The translations under genes and the position numbers were made by a program. Below are positions 27,658 to 37,304 of a DNA stretch of 64,000 bases, piece after piece. This DNA comes from JAHRAW01 sp963693025 (GTDB lineage Bacteria; Pseudomonadota; Gammaproteobacteria; Arenicellales; Poriferihabitantaceae), in assembly GCA_963693025.1 (NCBI GenBank), contig OY843749.1:2542001-2606000 (forward strand), read 5' to 3'. Every line of letters starts with the position of its first letter. Position 1 is the first letter of the stretch. The notes below the pieces were generated by a model that was not told the origin of the DNA, searched no databases, and saw nothing but the letters and a program-made list of their open reading frames with translations.

Positions 27658-29211
27658 ATGCGGATGAAGTATACGCGCCGACAGATACTCACCCGGCTGG
27701 CTTGGCTGGCCGCCGCCGGTCTCCCCCGTCCCGCCCTACCTACAGACGAGGACGCGTGGCGCGATGCGTTCGCCGCCGGGTGGCGGCGTGACCGGCGCTT
27801 GATTGGCTGGCGGGATGTGCCGCAGAATGAGTTGCGCACCGCGCAAGCGCAACTCACCGGACGCATACCGGCGGGGCTGGCGGGCGTGCTGTGGCGCAAC
27901 GGACCCGCGCGGTATGAGCGTGGCGGCGCGCGTTATCACCACTGGTTGGACGGCGACGGCATGCTTCACGCCTGGCGAATCGGCTCCGGTGGAATCTCGC
28001 ACCATGGCCGCTTTGTGGACACGCCGAAGTTTCGCGCCGAAGAACGCGCCGACCGCTTCCTGTGGACAGCCTTTGGCACCCGGATTCCGGATTCACCGCC
28101 GCCCGCGGGACCGGACACGGTGAACGCCGCCAACATCAGCGTGCTGGACCACGGCGGCGAACTGCTGGCGTTGTGGGAGGGTGGGTCGGCGTGGCGGATT
28201 GACCGCGACAGTTTGGCGGGGCTCGGTCCCAAGGTGTGGGGAGCGCGTCTCGCGGGGTTGCCGTTTTCGGCGCACCCGAAAGTCGATGCCGCCGGGACGC
28301 TGTGGAATTTCGGCTATGACACGCTTTCCGGCGCGCTGGTGTTCTACCGCATCGGCGCCGATGGCCGCGTGCGCAAAACCGGCGTGCTGCAAGGCATCGA
28401 AGACTTGGCGCCGGGGCGTTTTGGCATGGTGCACGACTTCGCGATTACGCGCCGATACATCGTCATCTTGCTGACGCCGCTGGTGTTTCTGCGCGAGCGG
28501 TTTGCGTCCGGAGAGAGTTTTCTGGATTCGCATCGTTGGCGGGATGATTTACCACTCAGGGCGCTGGTGCTGGCGAAAGATGATTTCGCGTTGTTGCGGC
28601 GGTATGAGCTGCCTCCCGCCTTCCTCTTTCACATCGGCAACGCCTTCGAGGAGCGCGCGGGCATACGGCTGGACTTTTTCCCGTCCGCGGACGCGCGCGG
28701 CTTGTTCACCGTTCAACGCGATGTGATGCGCGGCAAAATCCACGCGCCCGACCCGGCGGCGCAACCGCATTATGCGCATCTCTTTTTGCCGCTGACCGGA
28801 AACAGCGCGGCGCGCGTGGAAGCCGCTCCCGGCGGGGCGGCGGAATTTCCCGCGATTGCACCGGGTATGGCGGGACGGCGGAACCGCTATCTGTGGCATC
28901 TGGCATCCGATGGTGCGCGCGCGGGCGGTGTTTTTTTCCGCAAGGTGGTGCGGCGTAACGCGCTGGGCGAGGTGGTGGATGCGTATGACTACGGGCGCGG
29001 CGTGTTTGCCGAAGAGCATCTGTATGTGCCGCGCCCGCAACGGCAGGCGGAAGATGCCGGCTGGTTGCTCGGCACGGCGCTGGATACCGTGCGCGAAACC
29101 ACGGCGCTCCACGTGTTTGACGCGCATGACCTCGCCTCGGGTCCGCTGGCGGTGGCGACGTTGCCCTATGCGTTGCCGCTCGGATTGCACGGCTGGTTCT
29201 CTGCCACATAG
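27658..29211 (+). CDS. Carotenoid oxygenase family protein with Tat-type signal
   Basis: 517 residues. The N-terminus has a twin-arginine motif (YTRRQILTRLAWLAAAG), suggesting folded export to the periplasm. Four His residues in family positions could bind the iron: His206 (SAHPKVD), His259 (MVHDFAIT), His325 (LFHIGNAFEE) and His511 (GLHGWF). RNGPARYE and HHWLDGDGMLHAW are also conserved. Members cleave carotenoid, retinoid, stilbene or lignostilbene double bonds. No carotenoid pathway gene is in the window, so the substrate is open. The pairing with a DUF2141 protein is notable. Confidence 0.88.
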   Translation: MRMKYTRRQILTRLAWLAAAGLPRPALPTDEDAWRDAFAAGWRRDRRLIGWRDVPQNELRTAQAQLTGRIPAGLAGVLWRNGPARYERGGARYHHWLDGDGMLHAWRIGSGGISHHGRFVDTPKFRAEERADRFLWTAFGTRIPDSPPPAGPDTVNAANISVLDHGGELLALWEGGSAWRIDRDSLAGLGPKVWGARLAGLPFSAHPKVDAAGTLWNFGYDTLSGALVFYRIGADGRVRKTGVLQGIEDLAPGRFGMVHDFAITRRYIVILLTPLVFLRERFASGESFLDSHRWRDDLPLRALVLAKDDFALLRRYELPPAFLFHIGNAFEERAGIRLDFFPSADARGLFTVQRDVMRGKIHAPDPAAQPHYAHLFLPLTGNSAARVEAAPGGAAEFPAIAPGMAGRRNRYLWHLASDGARAGGVFFRKVVRRNALGEVVDAYDYGRGVFAEEHLYVPRPQRQAEDAGWLLGTALDTVRETTALHVFDAHDLASGPLAVATLPYALPLGLHGWFSAT

Positions 29212-29307
29212 CGCCGCATAGAAAGAAGCCGGTTTCGTCTCCGGGCAAGCGCCATCAAACTCACCTACGCACAAATCGAACAAACGCTGGAAGCGTATCT
29301 CGACCCG

Positions 29308-31383
29308 GTGTTGTCGAGTCGGCGCACGGCGGAGGAGCCGGCGCGCGGGCTGGTTGGGTTGCCGCGCGCGCAGCAGGATTTTGCGCTGCACTGGACTGAT
29401 GTCATTCGCAAGTCCAACTCCGAGATGGCGTATCAGTTCATCAGCCACGTGCCGCGCGCGTTGAGCGCGATGGGGGTTGAGGGCGCGCGGTTGTGGTTGT
29501 TGCGGGCGATGGATATTTACGACAAGGAAGGGTTGTATCCCGGCAGCGCCGCGTTTGCGCGCATCGATGAATTCGCGCGCGAATACCGGCTCAGTCATAT
29601 CGCGGTCACCTTCGGCGAAATCCACACCGTATTGGAGCGCTTCATCTGCGGGTTGTCGGGGCGCAATCTCAAACTTCAGGCAGGCGAGCGCATTTACACC
29701 GACACCGAAATGCTCCACTTGCCCGCGCGCATCAGCCGTTTCGATGCGCGCGAGAAAAACTATCAACTCTATAAGGTGACCGCGGTCTTGTTGTGGGCGC
29801 AGTCGCGCTTCGGCACCTTCCGCCGCGCCACGCCGGACGCGCCGCACTTGTTGGAATTGCTCGCGCGTTTTGACGACGAAGCGCGCGCGCTTGCGCTCTT
29901 CAACCTGCTCGAGACGACACGACTAACCGCCTGCATTGAAAGGGAGTTACCGGGGCTTTTCCGGGAAATGCTGACGCTTGGCTCTGCGGCGCCGGTGCAC
30001 GATGCGACCTGGAAAAAATTCACCGATCGCCTGCAAAGCGCGGACGCCGGCGTGACTGACACGCTCGCCGCCACCGCCGCCTTGTATCCGCTGCAAATAC
30101 CGTGGCCCCGCGCGTTGTCATACCAGGGCGAACTCGACCCCGCGGCGGCGGGGCGGGCGATTGACGCGCGCCTTGAGGCGGACAAGTCGCGGCTGCAATA
30201 CACCCTCAGCGAGATACTGGCGAGCAAGGCGCAGGATGCGGATGACGCGGAAGACGGAGCCGGAGCCGACCGCAAGCGCTTCCAACTAACCGACGAGTCG
30301 GAGCGGGCGGATGGCGATGTTGAAATCACGCTGGACGGCGAGGCGCTCGCGTTGCCGCCGGACGCCGAGGCGTTGTTGTCCTCTTTGCTGCAGGACTTGG
30401 AGCGTTTGCCGGAAGACTGGCTGGCGCCTGCCGGGGATGGCGGCTATCGCCCGGCAACGGAGCAAAACGCCGGCGCCGGCGACGGCAATGACGCGCGTCA
30501 ACCGGGCGAGCGCGATGCGCTCTATTACGACGAATGGGATTTTCGCCGCCAGAGTTACCGCAAGAACTGGTGCGCGCTGCGGGAGTTGACCACGCATCCG
30601 GTGCATGACGCTTTCGCCGCGCAGACGCTGGAAAAATACCTGCCTTTGGTGGCGGAAATCCGGCGGCATTTTGAGGCGTTGCGCGGCGAGGACAAACTGC
30701 TCAAGGCGCAGCCGGTCGGCGATGACATTGACCTCGATGCGCTGGTAACCGCCCGCGCCGACGCGCACACCGGGGTCGAGATGACCGAGCGGCTGTTCAC
30801 GCGCAAGAACAAAGCCGAGCGCGACCTGGCGGTGGTGTTCATGGTGGATGTCAGCGGCTCGACCAAAGGCTGGATCAACGAAGCCGAGCGGGAGAGCCTG
30901 GTGTTGCTGTGCGAAGCGCTGGAGATTTTGCGCGACCAGTATGCGATTTACGGCTTCTCCGGCATGACCCGCAACCGCTGCGAAATCTACAAAATCAAAA
31001 CCTTCGCCGAGCCGTATGACCGCGAAGTGCGCGCGCGCATCAGCGGGCTGCGACCGCAGGACTATACGCGCATGGGCGTCACCATCCGCCACCTGAGCAA
31101 CCTCCTCAACCAAGTGGAAGCGCGCACGCGGATTCTCATCACGCTCTCCGACGGCAAGCCGGACGACTACGACGGCTACCGCGGCGACTACGGCATCGAA
31201 GACACCCGCCAGGCGCTACTCGAAGCCCGCCACGCCGGCATCCACCCCTTCTGCATCACCATCGACACCGAAGCCGGCGACTACCTCCCGCACATGTATG
31301 GCCACGCCAGTTACGTGGTAGTGGACGAAGTCCGCAAACTGCCACTCAAAGTCGCCGATATTTACCGCAAACTGACCACCTGA
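29308..31383 (+). CDS. NorD/CbbO-like VWA domain protein
   Basis: 691 residues from the GTG at 29308. The conserved region seems to start earlier: codons from 29254 (IKLTYAQIEQTLEAYLDP) stay in frame but no ATG, GTG or TTG precedes 29308 after the upstream stop at 29209, so an ATC start or a sequence error is possible. The N-terminal 250 residues are helical as in CbbO/NorD. A VWA domain begins near residue 507 with the MIDAS motif FMVDVSGSTKGW and continues to TLSDGKPDDYDGY. Family proteins pair with MoxR-type AAA ATPases (NorQ/CbbQ) to activate metalloenzymes, but no such ATPase or target is in the window. Confidence 0.82.
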   Translation: MLSSRRTAEEPARGLVGLPRAQQDFALHWTDVIRKSNSEMAYQFISHVPRALSAMGVEGARLWLLRAMDIYDKEGLYPGSAAFARIDEFAREYRLSHIAVTFGEIHTVLERFICGLSGRNLKLQAGERIYTDTEMLHLPARISRFDAREKNYQLYKVTAVLLWAQSRFGTFRRATPDAPHLLELLARFDDEARALALFNLLETTRLTACIERELPGLFREMLTLGSAAPVHDATWKKFTDRLQSADAGVTDTLAATAALYPLQIPWPRALSYQGELDPAAAGRAIDARLEADKSRLQYTLSEILASKAQDADDAEDGAGADRKRFQLTDESERADGDVEITLDGEALALPPDAEALLSSLLQDLERLPEDWLAPAGDGGYRPATEQNAGAGDGNDARQPGERDALYYDEWDFRRQSYRKNWCALRELTTHPVHDAFAAQTLEKYLPLVAEIRRHFEALRGEDKLLKAQPVGDDIDLDALVTARADAHTGVEMTERLFTRKNKAERDLAVVFMVDVSGSTKGWINEAERESLVLLCEALEILRDQYAIYGFSGMTRNRCEIYKIKTFAEPYDREVRARISGLRPQDYTRMGVTIRHLSNLLNQVEARTRILITLSDGKPDDYDGYRGDYGIEDTRQALLEARHAGIHPFCITIDTEAGDYLPHMYGHASYVVVDEVRKLPLKVADIYRKLTT

Positions 31384-31523
31384 GCGGCGGCATAAACAGC
31401 CGGTTTTTTCCCAATATAGACAGCTTCGCGCGGATGGGTCGAAAAAACTTCTGATTTGATTGAAAATCGGCGGCTAATCGCGCATTATGCGGGCACTTTT
31501 ATTTGGCAATTCAGGAGCACGAT

Positions 31524-32828
31524 ATGACACGACAAGAGCAAATCTCGGCGCTTCAGAAAGAGTGGAGCGAAAGCCCGCGCTGGAAAGATACTACTCGGGG
31601 TTATTCCGCCGAGGATGTGGTGCGGTTGCGTGGGTCGTTGCAGCCCGAATGCACCTATGCCCGCCGCGGCGCGATTAAGTTGTGGGCGTTGATACACGGT
31701 GCGGCGAACAAGGGTTATGTGAATTGCCTCGGCGCGCTGACCGCGGGGCAGGCGGTGCAGCAAGCCAAGGCCGGGATTGAGGCGATTTACCTGTCGGGCT
31801 GGCAGGTGGCGGCGGATAACAACAGCTCCGAGACGATGTATCCCGACCAGTCGTTGTATGCGTATGACTCGGTGCCGACCGTGGTGCGGCGCATCAACAA
31901 CGCCTTTGCGCGCGCCGACCAGATACAGTGGCAGCGGGGCGTCGAGGAAGGCGAGCCGGGTTATGTGGATTATTTTCTGCCGGTGGTCGCCGATGCGGAA
32001 GCCGGTTTCGGCGGCGTCTTGAACGCGTTTGAATTGGCGAAAAATATGATTACCGCCGGCGCCGCCGGGGTGCATTTTGAGGACCAGTTGGCGGCGGTGA
32101 AAAAGTGCGGGCACATGGGCGGCAAGGTGTTGGTTCCGACCGAAGAGGCGGTGCAAAAACTGATTGCGGCGCGGCTGGCGGCGGATGTGATGGGCGTGCC
32201 GACCCTGCTTCTGGCGCGCACCGACGCCGAGGCGGCGAGCCTGCTGACTTCCGACATTGACGAGCGCGACAAACCCTTCCTCACCGGCGCGCGCTCTTCG
32301 GAAGGATTTTTCCGCGTCAACAACGGCTTGGAGCAAGCCATTTCGCGCGGCGTCGCGTACGCCGCCTACGCCGACATGGTGTGGTGCGAAACCGGCACGC
32401 CGGACTTGGGTTTTGCCCGCGAATTCGCGCAGGCGGTGCAAGCCGAACATCCGGGTCAGTTGCTTGCCTATAACTGCTCGCCGTCGTTCAACTGGCGGAA
32501 GAATTTGGACGATAAAACCATCGCTTCATTTCAGGATGAACTCGCGGCGATGGGTTACGCCTACCAGTTCATCACCCTCGCCGGCATTCACAGCATGTGG
32601 TACAACATGTTCGACCTCGCGCACGGATACGCCCGCGGCGAGGGCATGCGCCACTATGTTGACAAAGTTCAGCAGCCCGAATTTTCCGCCGCCGACGAAG
32701 GCTACACTTTTGTCGCGCACCAGCAGGAAGTCGGCGCCGGCTACTTTGACGACGTCACCGTCACCGTTCAAGGCGGCGCCTCGTCGGTGACCGCGCTCGC
32801 CGGGTCAACCGAAGAAGAGCAGTTTTAG
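31524..32828 (+). CDS. aceA: Isocitrate lyase
   Basis: 434 residues from the ATG at 31524, with AGGAG 6 bases upstream. KKCGHMGGKVLVPT holds the catalytic Cys; YLSGWQVAADNN, PVVADAEAGFGG (metal-binding acids) and YNCSPSFNW are conserved. It splits isocitrate to glyoxylate and succinate, the first step of the glyoxylate shunt for growth on two-carbon or fatty-acid carbon. Paired with aceK; malate synthase (aceB) is not in the window. Confidence 0.96.
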   Translation: MTRQEQISALQKEWSESPRWKDTTRGYSAEDVVRLRGSLQPECTYARRGAIKLWALIHGAANKGYVNCLGALTAGQAVQQAKAGIEAIYLSGWQVAADNNSSETMYPDQSLYAYDSVPTVVRRINNAFARADQIQWQRGVEEGEPGYVDYFLPVVADAEAGFGGVLNAFELAKNMITAGAAGVHFEDQLAAVKKCGHMGGKVLVPTEEAVQKLIAARLAADVMGVPTLLLARTDAEAASLLTSDIDERDKPFLTGARSSEGFFRVNNGLEQAISRGVAYAAYADMVWCETGTPDLGFAREFAQAVQAEHPGQLLAYNCSPSFNWRKNLDDKTIASFQDELAAMGYAYQFITLAGIHSMWYNMFDLAHGYARGEGMRHYVDKVQQPEFSAADEGYTFVAHQQEVGAGYFDDVTVTVQGGASSVTALAGSTEEEQF

Positions 32829-32931
32829 CGCGCGAGTTCGGCGCGCATTTCCACCGCCAACCGAGCAACCGAGCGCCGCCGAAACGCGATTCCGGCGGCG
32901 CTCGGGCGCTCGCAACCGCAAGGGCTCGCGT

Positions 32932-34689
32932 ATGAGCGCCGACCTCGTTAAGCAAATCGCCGGCACCATACTGGAAGGGTTCAACCGCCACTTCTCGCTC
33001 TTCCAACAAATCACGCGCGCCGCCCGGGAGCGCTTTGAGGCGGCTGACTGGGAGGGCGAAATCGCGGCGCGCACGGAGCGCATCTACTACTACGACCTGC
33101 GCGTCAACGAAGCGATTGACAATCTCAACCGGCGCTTCGACCTCGACAAACTCGACAAGAAGTTGTGGCAGGATATTAAGCGCTGGTATATGTGGCTGCT
33201 GTATAACCACAAACAGCCGGAACTGGCGGAGAGTTTTTACAACTCGGTGTTCTGCCGACTGTTCGACCGAAGTTACTTCAACAACGACCACATCTTCGTC
33301 AAGCCCGGCACCGCCATCGACTACCTCGACATGGACGACCCGGCTTATACGGGTTATTACCCGGACGAGTGCGGCATCCGCGACACGTTCAGCACGATTC
33401 TGCAGAGTTTCGGTTTGCGCCTTGCGTGGGAAGACCTTGAGCGCGACCTCGACCTCATCGCCGACACTTTTGAGCCGGTGTTGCATCCCGATGTCATCCC
33501 GGCGCCGCACCGGCAACTGCATGTGGTGTCGTCGTTGTTCTACCGCAACAAAGCGGCGTATGTGGTCGGTCGCGCGCTGGTCGGGGTCGACAGCCAGCCG
33601 TTTGTCGTGCCGATTTTAATCAACGATGACATGCGGTTATACGTCGATACGATTCTCACCGAGGCCGATGACCTGGCGCTGATTTTCAGTTTCACCCGCG
33701 CCTACTTTATGGTTAATACGAAGGTGCCGGCGGGGCTGATTACTTTTCTGCAATCCATCCTGCCGAGCAAAACGCGCGCCGATTTATACACCAGCATCGG
33801 CTTCCAGAAGCAGGGCAAGACGCTGTTCTACCGTGAATTTTTGCATCATCTGGAGCACTCCACCGACAAACTGATTACCGCGCCGGGCATCAAGGGCATG
33901 GTGATGAGCGTGTTCACGCTGCCCTCATATCCGTATGTGTTCAAGGTCATCCGGGACAGTTTCGCGCATCCCAAAAAAACCGACCGCGCCACGGTCAAGC
34001 AGAAATATCTCACCGTGAAAATGCACGACCGCGCGGGGCGCATGGCAGACACCTTGGAGTTCTCCCATGTCGCCTTCCCGGTCGACCGCTTCTCCGATGC
34101 GTTGCTCGGCGAATTGAAAAATGAAATCACATCGAGCATGTATATCGAGGGCGGGTTCGTGATTATTCGCCACCTGTATATCGAACGCCGCATGGTGCCG
34201 TTCAACATTTTTCTCGACCACGCCAACGACGAGATGCTCGACCGCGGCGTGATTAGTTACGGCAACGCCATCAAGGAAATGATTGCCGCCAATATCTTTC
34301 CCGGCGACATGCTATTGAAAAACTTCGGCGTCACCCGCCAGAACCGCGTGGTGTTTTACGACTACGACGAAATCTGCCGGATGAATGAGATCGTGATTCG
34401 CTCCCTGCCCAAAGCGCGCAACGAAGAAGAGGAAATGGCGGGCGAGCCGTGGTTCCACGTCGGCGAAAACGATTTTTTTCCGCAGCAGTTTGAGTCTTTC
34501 GTCGCCAACCATCCCAAGTTCAAGGAGCGCTTCCTGGCGCATCACGCCGACTTGCTCGACCCCGCCTACTGGAAGAAGGTGCAAAACGACATTCTGCAAA
34601 ACACGCGCTACGATGTGTTTCCGTACCGCCAACACAAACGCTTCCGCCACCGCTATCCGAACAGGTATCCGGCGGCGGACAAGCCTTAG
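32932..34689 (+). CDS. aceK: Isocitrate dehydrogenase kinase/phosphatase
   Basis: 585 residues, the family length. Regulatory N-terminal half, then a kinase-like half with ATP-site elements (YVFKVIRDSFAHPKK, VFYDYDEICRM). It phosphorylates isocitrate dehydrogenase to divert carbon to the glyoxylate shunt and reverses this when needed. It follows aceA by about 100 bases, the usual aceA-aceK order. AceK is typical of proteobacteria. Confidence 0.96.
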   Translation: MSADLVKQIAGTILEGFNRHFSLFQQITRAARERFEAADWEGEIAARTERIYYYDLRVNEAIDNLNRRFDLDKLDKKLWQDIKRWYMWLLYNHKQPELAESFYNSVFCRLFDRSYFNNDHIFVKPGTAIDYLDMDDPAYTGYYPDECGIRDTFSTILQSFGLRLAWEDLERDLDLIADTFEPVLHPDVIPAPHRQLHVVSSLFYRNKAAYVVGRALVGVDSQPFVVPILINDDMRLYVDTILTEADDLALIFSFTRAYFMVNTKVPAGLITFLQSILPSKTRADLYTSIGFQKQGKTLFYREFLHHLEHSTDKLITAPGIKGMVMSVFTLPSYPYVFKVIRDSFAHPKKTDRATVKQKYLTVKMHDRAGRMADTLEFSHVAFPVDRFSDALLGELKNEITSSMYIEGGFVIIRHLYIERRMVPFNIFLDHANDEMLDRGVISYGNAIKEMIAANIFPGDMLLKNFGVTRQNRVVFYDYDEICRMNEIVIRSLPKARNEEEEMAGEPWFHVGENDFFPQQFESFVANHPKFKERFLAHHADLLDPAYWKKVQNDILQNTRYDVFPYRQHKRFRHRYPNRYPAADKP

Positions 34690-34734
34690 CCGGGAGTGCG
34701 CCGGGGTGTCGGGATACCGGGCGCCGATTACCGC

Positions 34735-36003
34735 CTAAACCGCTTTGGTGAATTCGGGATAGGCTTCGATGCCGCAGTCAGCCAAGTCCATGCCGGCCAG
34801 TTCATCCTCTTCCTTGATGCGGATGCCGACGACCAACTTGAGCGCCATCCAGACGACCCAACTGGTTGCAAATACCCAGACGAATATGGTCGCCGCGCCT
34901 GCCAACTGGCCGGTAAAGGTGGCGTCGTCGTTGGTGAGCGGCACGAGTAGCAAGCCGAGCAGCCCGCAAGTGCCATGCACCGAGATGGCGCCGACCGGGT
35001 CGTCGATTTTCAGTTTGTCCAGAAAGACCACGCTCACCACCACCAGCAGGCCGCCGGCGGCGCCGAACAAGGTCGCTTGCAGGGCGCCGGTGGTTGACGG
35101 CTCTGCGGTAATCACCACTAACCCGGCGAGGGCGCCGTTGAGCAGCATCGTCAGGTCGGCCTTGCCATAGAGCAAGCGGGCGAGTACAAGCGCAGCGAGC
35201 GCGCCGGCGGCGGCGGCGGCGTTGGTATTGAGAAACACCATCGCCACGGCGTTGGCGCTGGCGATGTCACCGAGTTTCAACACCGAGCCTCCGTTGAAAC
35301 CGAACCAACCCATCCACAGAATCAGTGTTCCCACGGCGGCCAGCGGCATATTGGCGCCGGGCATTGCCTTGGCCGAGCCATTGGCGGCGTATTTCCCCAT
35401 ACGCGGGCCCAGCAACAAGACGCCTGCGAGAGCGGCGGCGGCGCCCGCCATGTGAACGATGCCGGCGCCGGCGAAATCGCTGAAGCCCAAATCGCCCAGG
35501 CTATACAAGCCCAAAACACGGCCACCGCCCCAGGTCCACAAACCCTCCACCGGATAAATGAAGCCGGTCATCACCACGGCAAACGCCAGAAAAACCCACA
35601 ACTTCATCCGCTCCGCCACGGCGCCGGAGACGATGGACATGGCGGTGGCGACAAACACCACCTGAAAAAAGAAATCGGCTGAGGCGGCGTAGATCGACCC
35701 GCCGGCAAAACCGTTTTCACGGCCGGCGAAGTCCGCAAGCACGGCGGGAACATCGACCTCGCCGATGCCGTTCAAAAAGTATCCGCCGTCATACATGATG
35801 GCGTAACCGCACGCCAGATACATGATGCAAGAGAGCGCGTATAACGCGACGTTCTTGGTTAAAATTTCGGTGGTGTTCCTTGCCCGCACCAGCCCGGCTT
35901 CCAGCATGGTGAAGCCGGCGGCCATCCACATGACCAGCGCGCCGCACACCAGAAAGTAAAAGGTGTCGAGCGCATACTGAAGATGAAACAGATTGTTTTC
36001 CAT
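34735..36003 (-). CDS. amtB: Ammonium transporter
   Basis: 422 residues from the ATG at 36003 (MENNLFHLQYALDTFYF); the longer frame to 36060 has no signal-like sequence. Eleven or so membrane segments. The twin pore His are seen in GIVHMAGAAAAL and ISVHGTCGLLG, and the gating and recruitment site in FMLEAG-like ARNTTEIL. Conducts ammonia/ammonium; the PII protein encoded just upstream would block it when nitrogen is ample. Confidence 0.95.
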   Translation of the reverse strand: MENNLFHLQYALDTFYFLVCGALVMWMAAGFTMLEAGLVRARNTTEILTKNVALYALSCIMYLACGYAIMYDGGYFLNGIGEVDVPAVLADFAGRENGFAGGSIYAASADFFFQVVFVATAMSIVSGAVAERMKLWVFLAFAVVMTGFIYPVEGLWTWGGGRVLGLYSLGDLGFSDFAGAGIVHMAGAAAALAGVLLLGPRMGKYAANGSAKAMPGANMPLAAVGTLILWMGWFGFNGGSVLKLGDIASANAVAMVFLNTNAAAAAGALAALVLARLLYGKADLTMLLNGALAGLVVITAEPSTTGALQATLFGAAGGLLVVVSVVFLDKLKIDDPVGAISVHGTCGLLGLLLVPLTNDDATFTGQLAGAATIFVWVFATSWVVWMALKLVVGIRIKEEDELAGMDLADCGIEAYPEFTKAV

Positions 36004-36063
36004 GGCGTAACTCGTCAACTCATAGTGAATAGAATAACGTGAATTAAGCGCACGCAGCACGCG

Positions 36064-36402
36064 TCAGATTGCGTCCTCGTCCTGCTCGCCGGTCCGGATG
36101 CGGATGACCCGCTCGATTCCATAGACGAACAGTTTGCCGTCCCCCACCTTGCCGGTCATGGCCGCGTTGGTGATGGTCTCGATCACCTGGTCGAGCATGG
36201 ATGCTTCCACCGCCACTTCCAGTTTCACCTTGGGCAGGAAATCAACCACATACTCCGCCCCGCGGTATAACTCGGCGTGCCCTTTCTGCCTGCCGAAACC
36301 TTTGACTTCGGTAATCGTCATCCCCTGAACGCCGACCTCCGAGAGCGCGGAGCGAACGTCGTCGAGTTTGAACGGTTTGATGATTGCAACCACGAGTTTC
36401 AT
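36064..36402 (-). CDS. glnK: Nitrogen regulatory protein P-II
   Basis: 112 residues, the family length. KLVVAIIKPFKLDDVR, the T-loop YRGAEYVVDFLPKVK with the uridylylation site Tyr51, and VGDGKLFVYGIERVIRIRTGE complete the signature. It signals nitrogen and energy status and gates AmtB. Called GlnK because amtB lies 60 bases downstream. Confidence 0.93.
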   Translation of the reverse strand: MKLVVAIIKPFKLDDVRSALSEVGVQGMTITEVKGFGRQKGHAELYRGAEYVVDFLPKVKLEVAVEASMLDQVIETITNAAMTGKVGDGKLFVYGIERVIRIRTGEQDEDAI

Positions 36403-36437
36403 TGTGTTACTCCCAAAAGGTGTGCGGCGTTTGCCGC

Positions 36438-36872
36438 TCAGGAAAGTTGTTTTTCCCGGATTTCGTCCAGGGTTTTACAGTCGATGCACAATACCGCGGT
36501 GGGCCGCGCTTCCAGCCGCTTGAGGCCGATTTCCTCGCCGCAGTTTTCGCAGTAACCGAAATCCCCGGAACTCAGATGCGCGATCGATTCATCGATTTTT
36601 TTTATCAACTTGCGGTCGCGGTCGCGCCCCCGCAACTCCAGCGCCATATCGGTTTCCTGACTGGCGCGGTCGGTCGGGTCGGGATGGTTGGCGGTTTCAT
36701 CTTGCATGTGAACGACCGTTTTAGACGTATCGTCGCTGAGCTCCGAGCGCCAGGCAAGCAGTATCGCCTCGAAGTGCTTCAACTGGGCGGGTCCCATATA
36801 GGCTTCGTTTTTTCTGCGCTGGTAAGGCTTGATTCCGTGAATCAACAAATCAGGTTTTCGCTTGGTCGCCAT
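36438..36872 (-). CDS. dksA: DksA-type zinc finger protein
   Basis: 144 residues. A charged coiled-coil N-terminal half is followed by a four-Cys zinc finger (CENCGEEIGLKRL, then CIDCKTLDEI). This matches DksA, which binds the RNA polymerase secondary channel with ppGpp. The coiled-coil tip region appears as DETANHPDPTDRASQETDM; the conserved DxxDxA-like acids are present (DPTDRA). It precedes glnK on the same strand by about 35 bases. Confidence 0.85.
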   Translation of the reverse strand: MATKRKPDLLIHGIKPYQRRKNEAYMGPAQLKHFEAILLAWRSELSDDTSKTVVHMQDETANHPDPTDRASQETDMALELRGRDRDRKLIKKIDESIAHLSSGDFGYCENCGEEIGLKRLEARPTAVLCIDCKTLDEIREKQLS

Positions 36873-37039
36873 GGGTTCTACGATGTGGTTTGGTGGTTTG
36901 AGCCGGGAATGAGTTCGCCGGGGAGGCGGGTTAATGTCATCCGCTCGGGCAATTTTTCAGGGCGGCTTTTATATCAAAAAGCGGGGTTTAACGCAACCCA
37001 ATCACCCGCGACAGGCTGATGCGAAAAATCCCAACCACC

Positions 37040-37304
37040 CGTCATTCTCGAGCGTTAGTGTCCGTTGCCGCCGCGCTTTTTCTTTTAAGCGGCGGCTTAC
37101 GGACACTTACGTCCTCGGGAATCTCCCTAAGACTGGCACGGGCTTTGTTGAAATTCACGGTAGCCTTAGGGAGATTCCCGAAGGCGATGAAAAATCCGCC
37201 CGGAGCGGATTTTCGCGTAGCCCGAAGGGTTTGTATCAGGGATGATACAAACAAAAATATGGTCGCCTAGCGGCTCCCTATTTTTCTATCGTTCGAGAAT
37301 GACG
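37040..37304 (+). repeat. Interspersed element, copy 12, with extra module
   Basis: Full ends and hairpin, plus an insertion at about 37187-37257 (AAAATCCGCCCGGAGCGGAT, CGCGTAGCCCGAAGGG, GTATCAGGGATGATAC) also found inverted in the copy at 15 kb. Its right end supplies the last codons and stop of the ratA-rnfH fusion on the minus strand. Confidence 0.88.
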
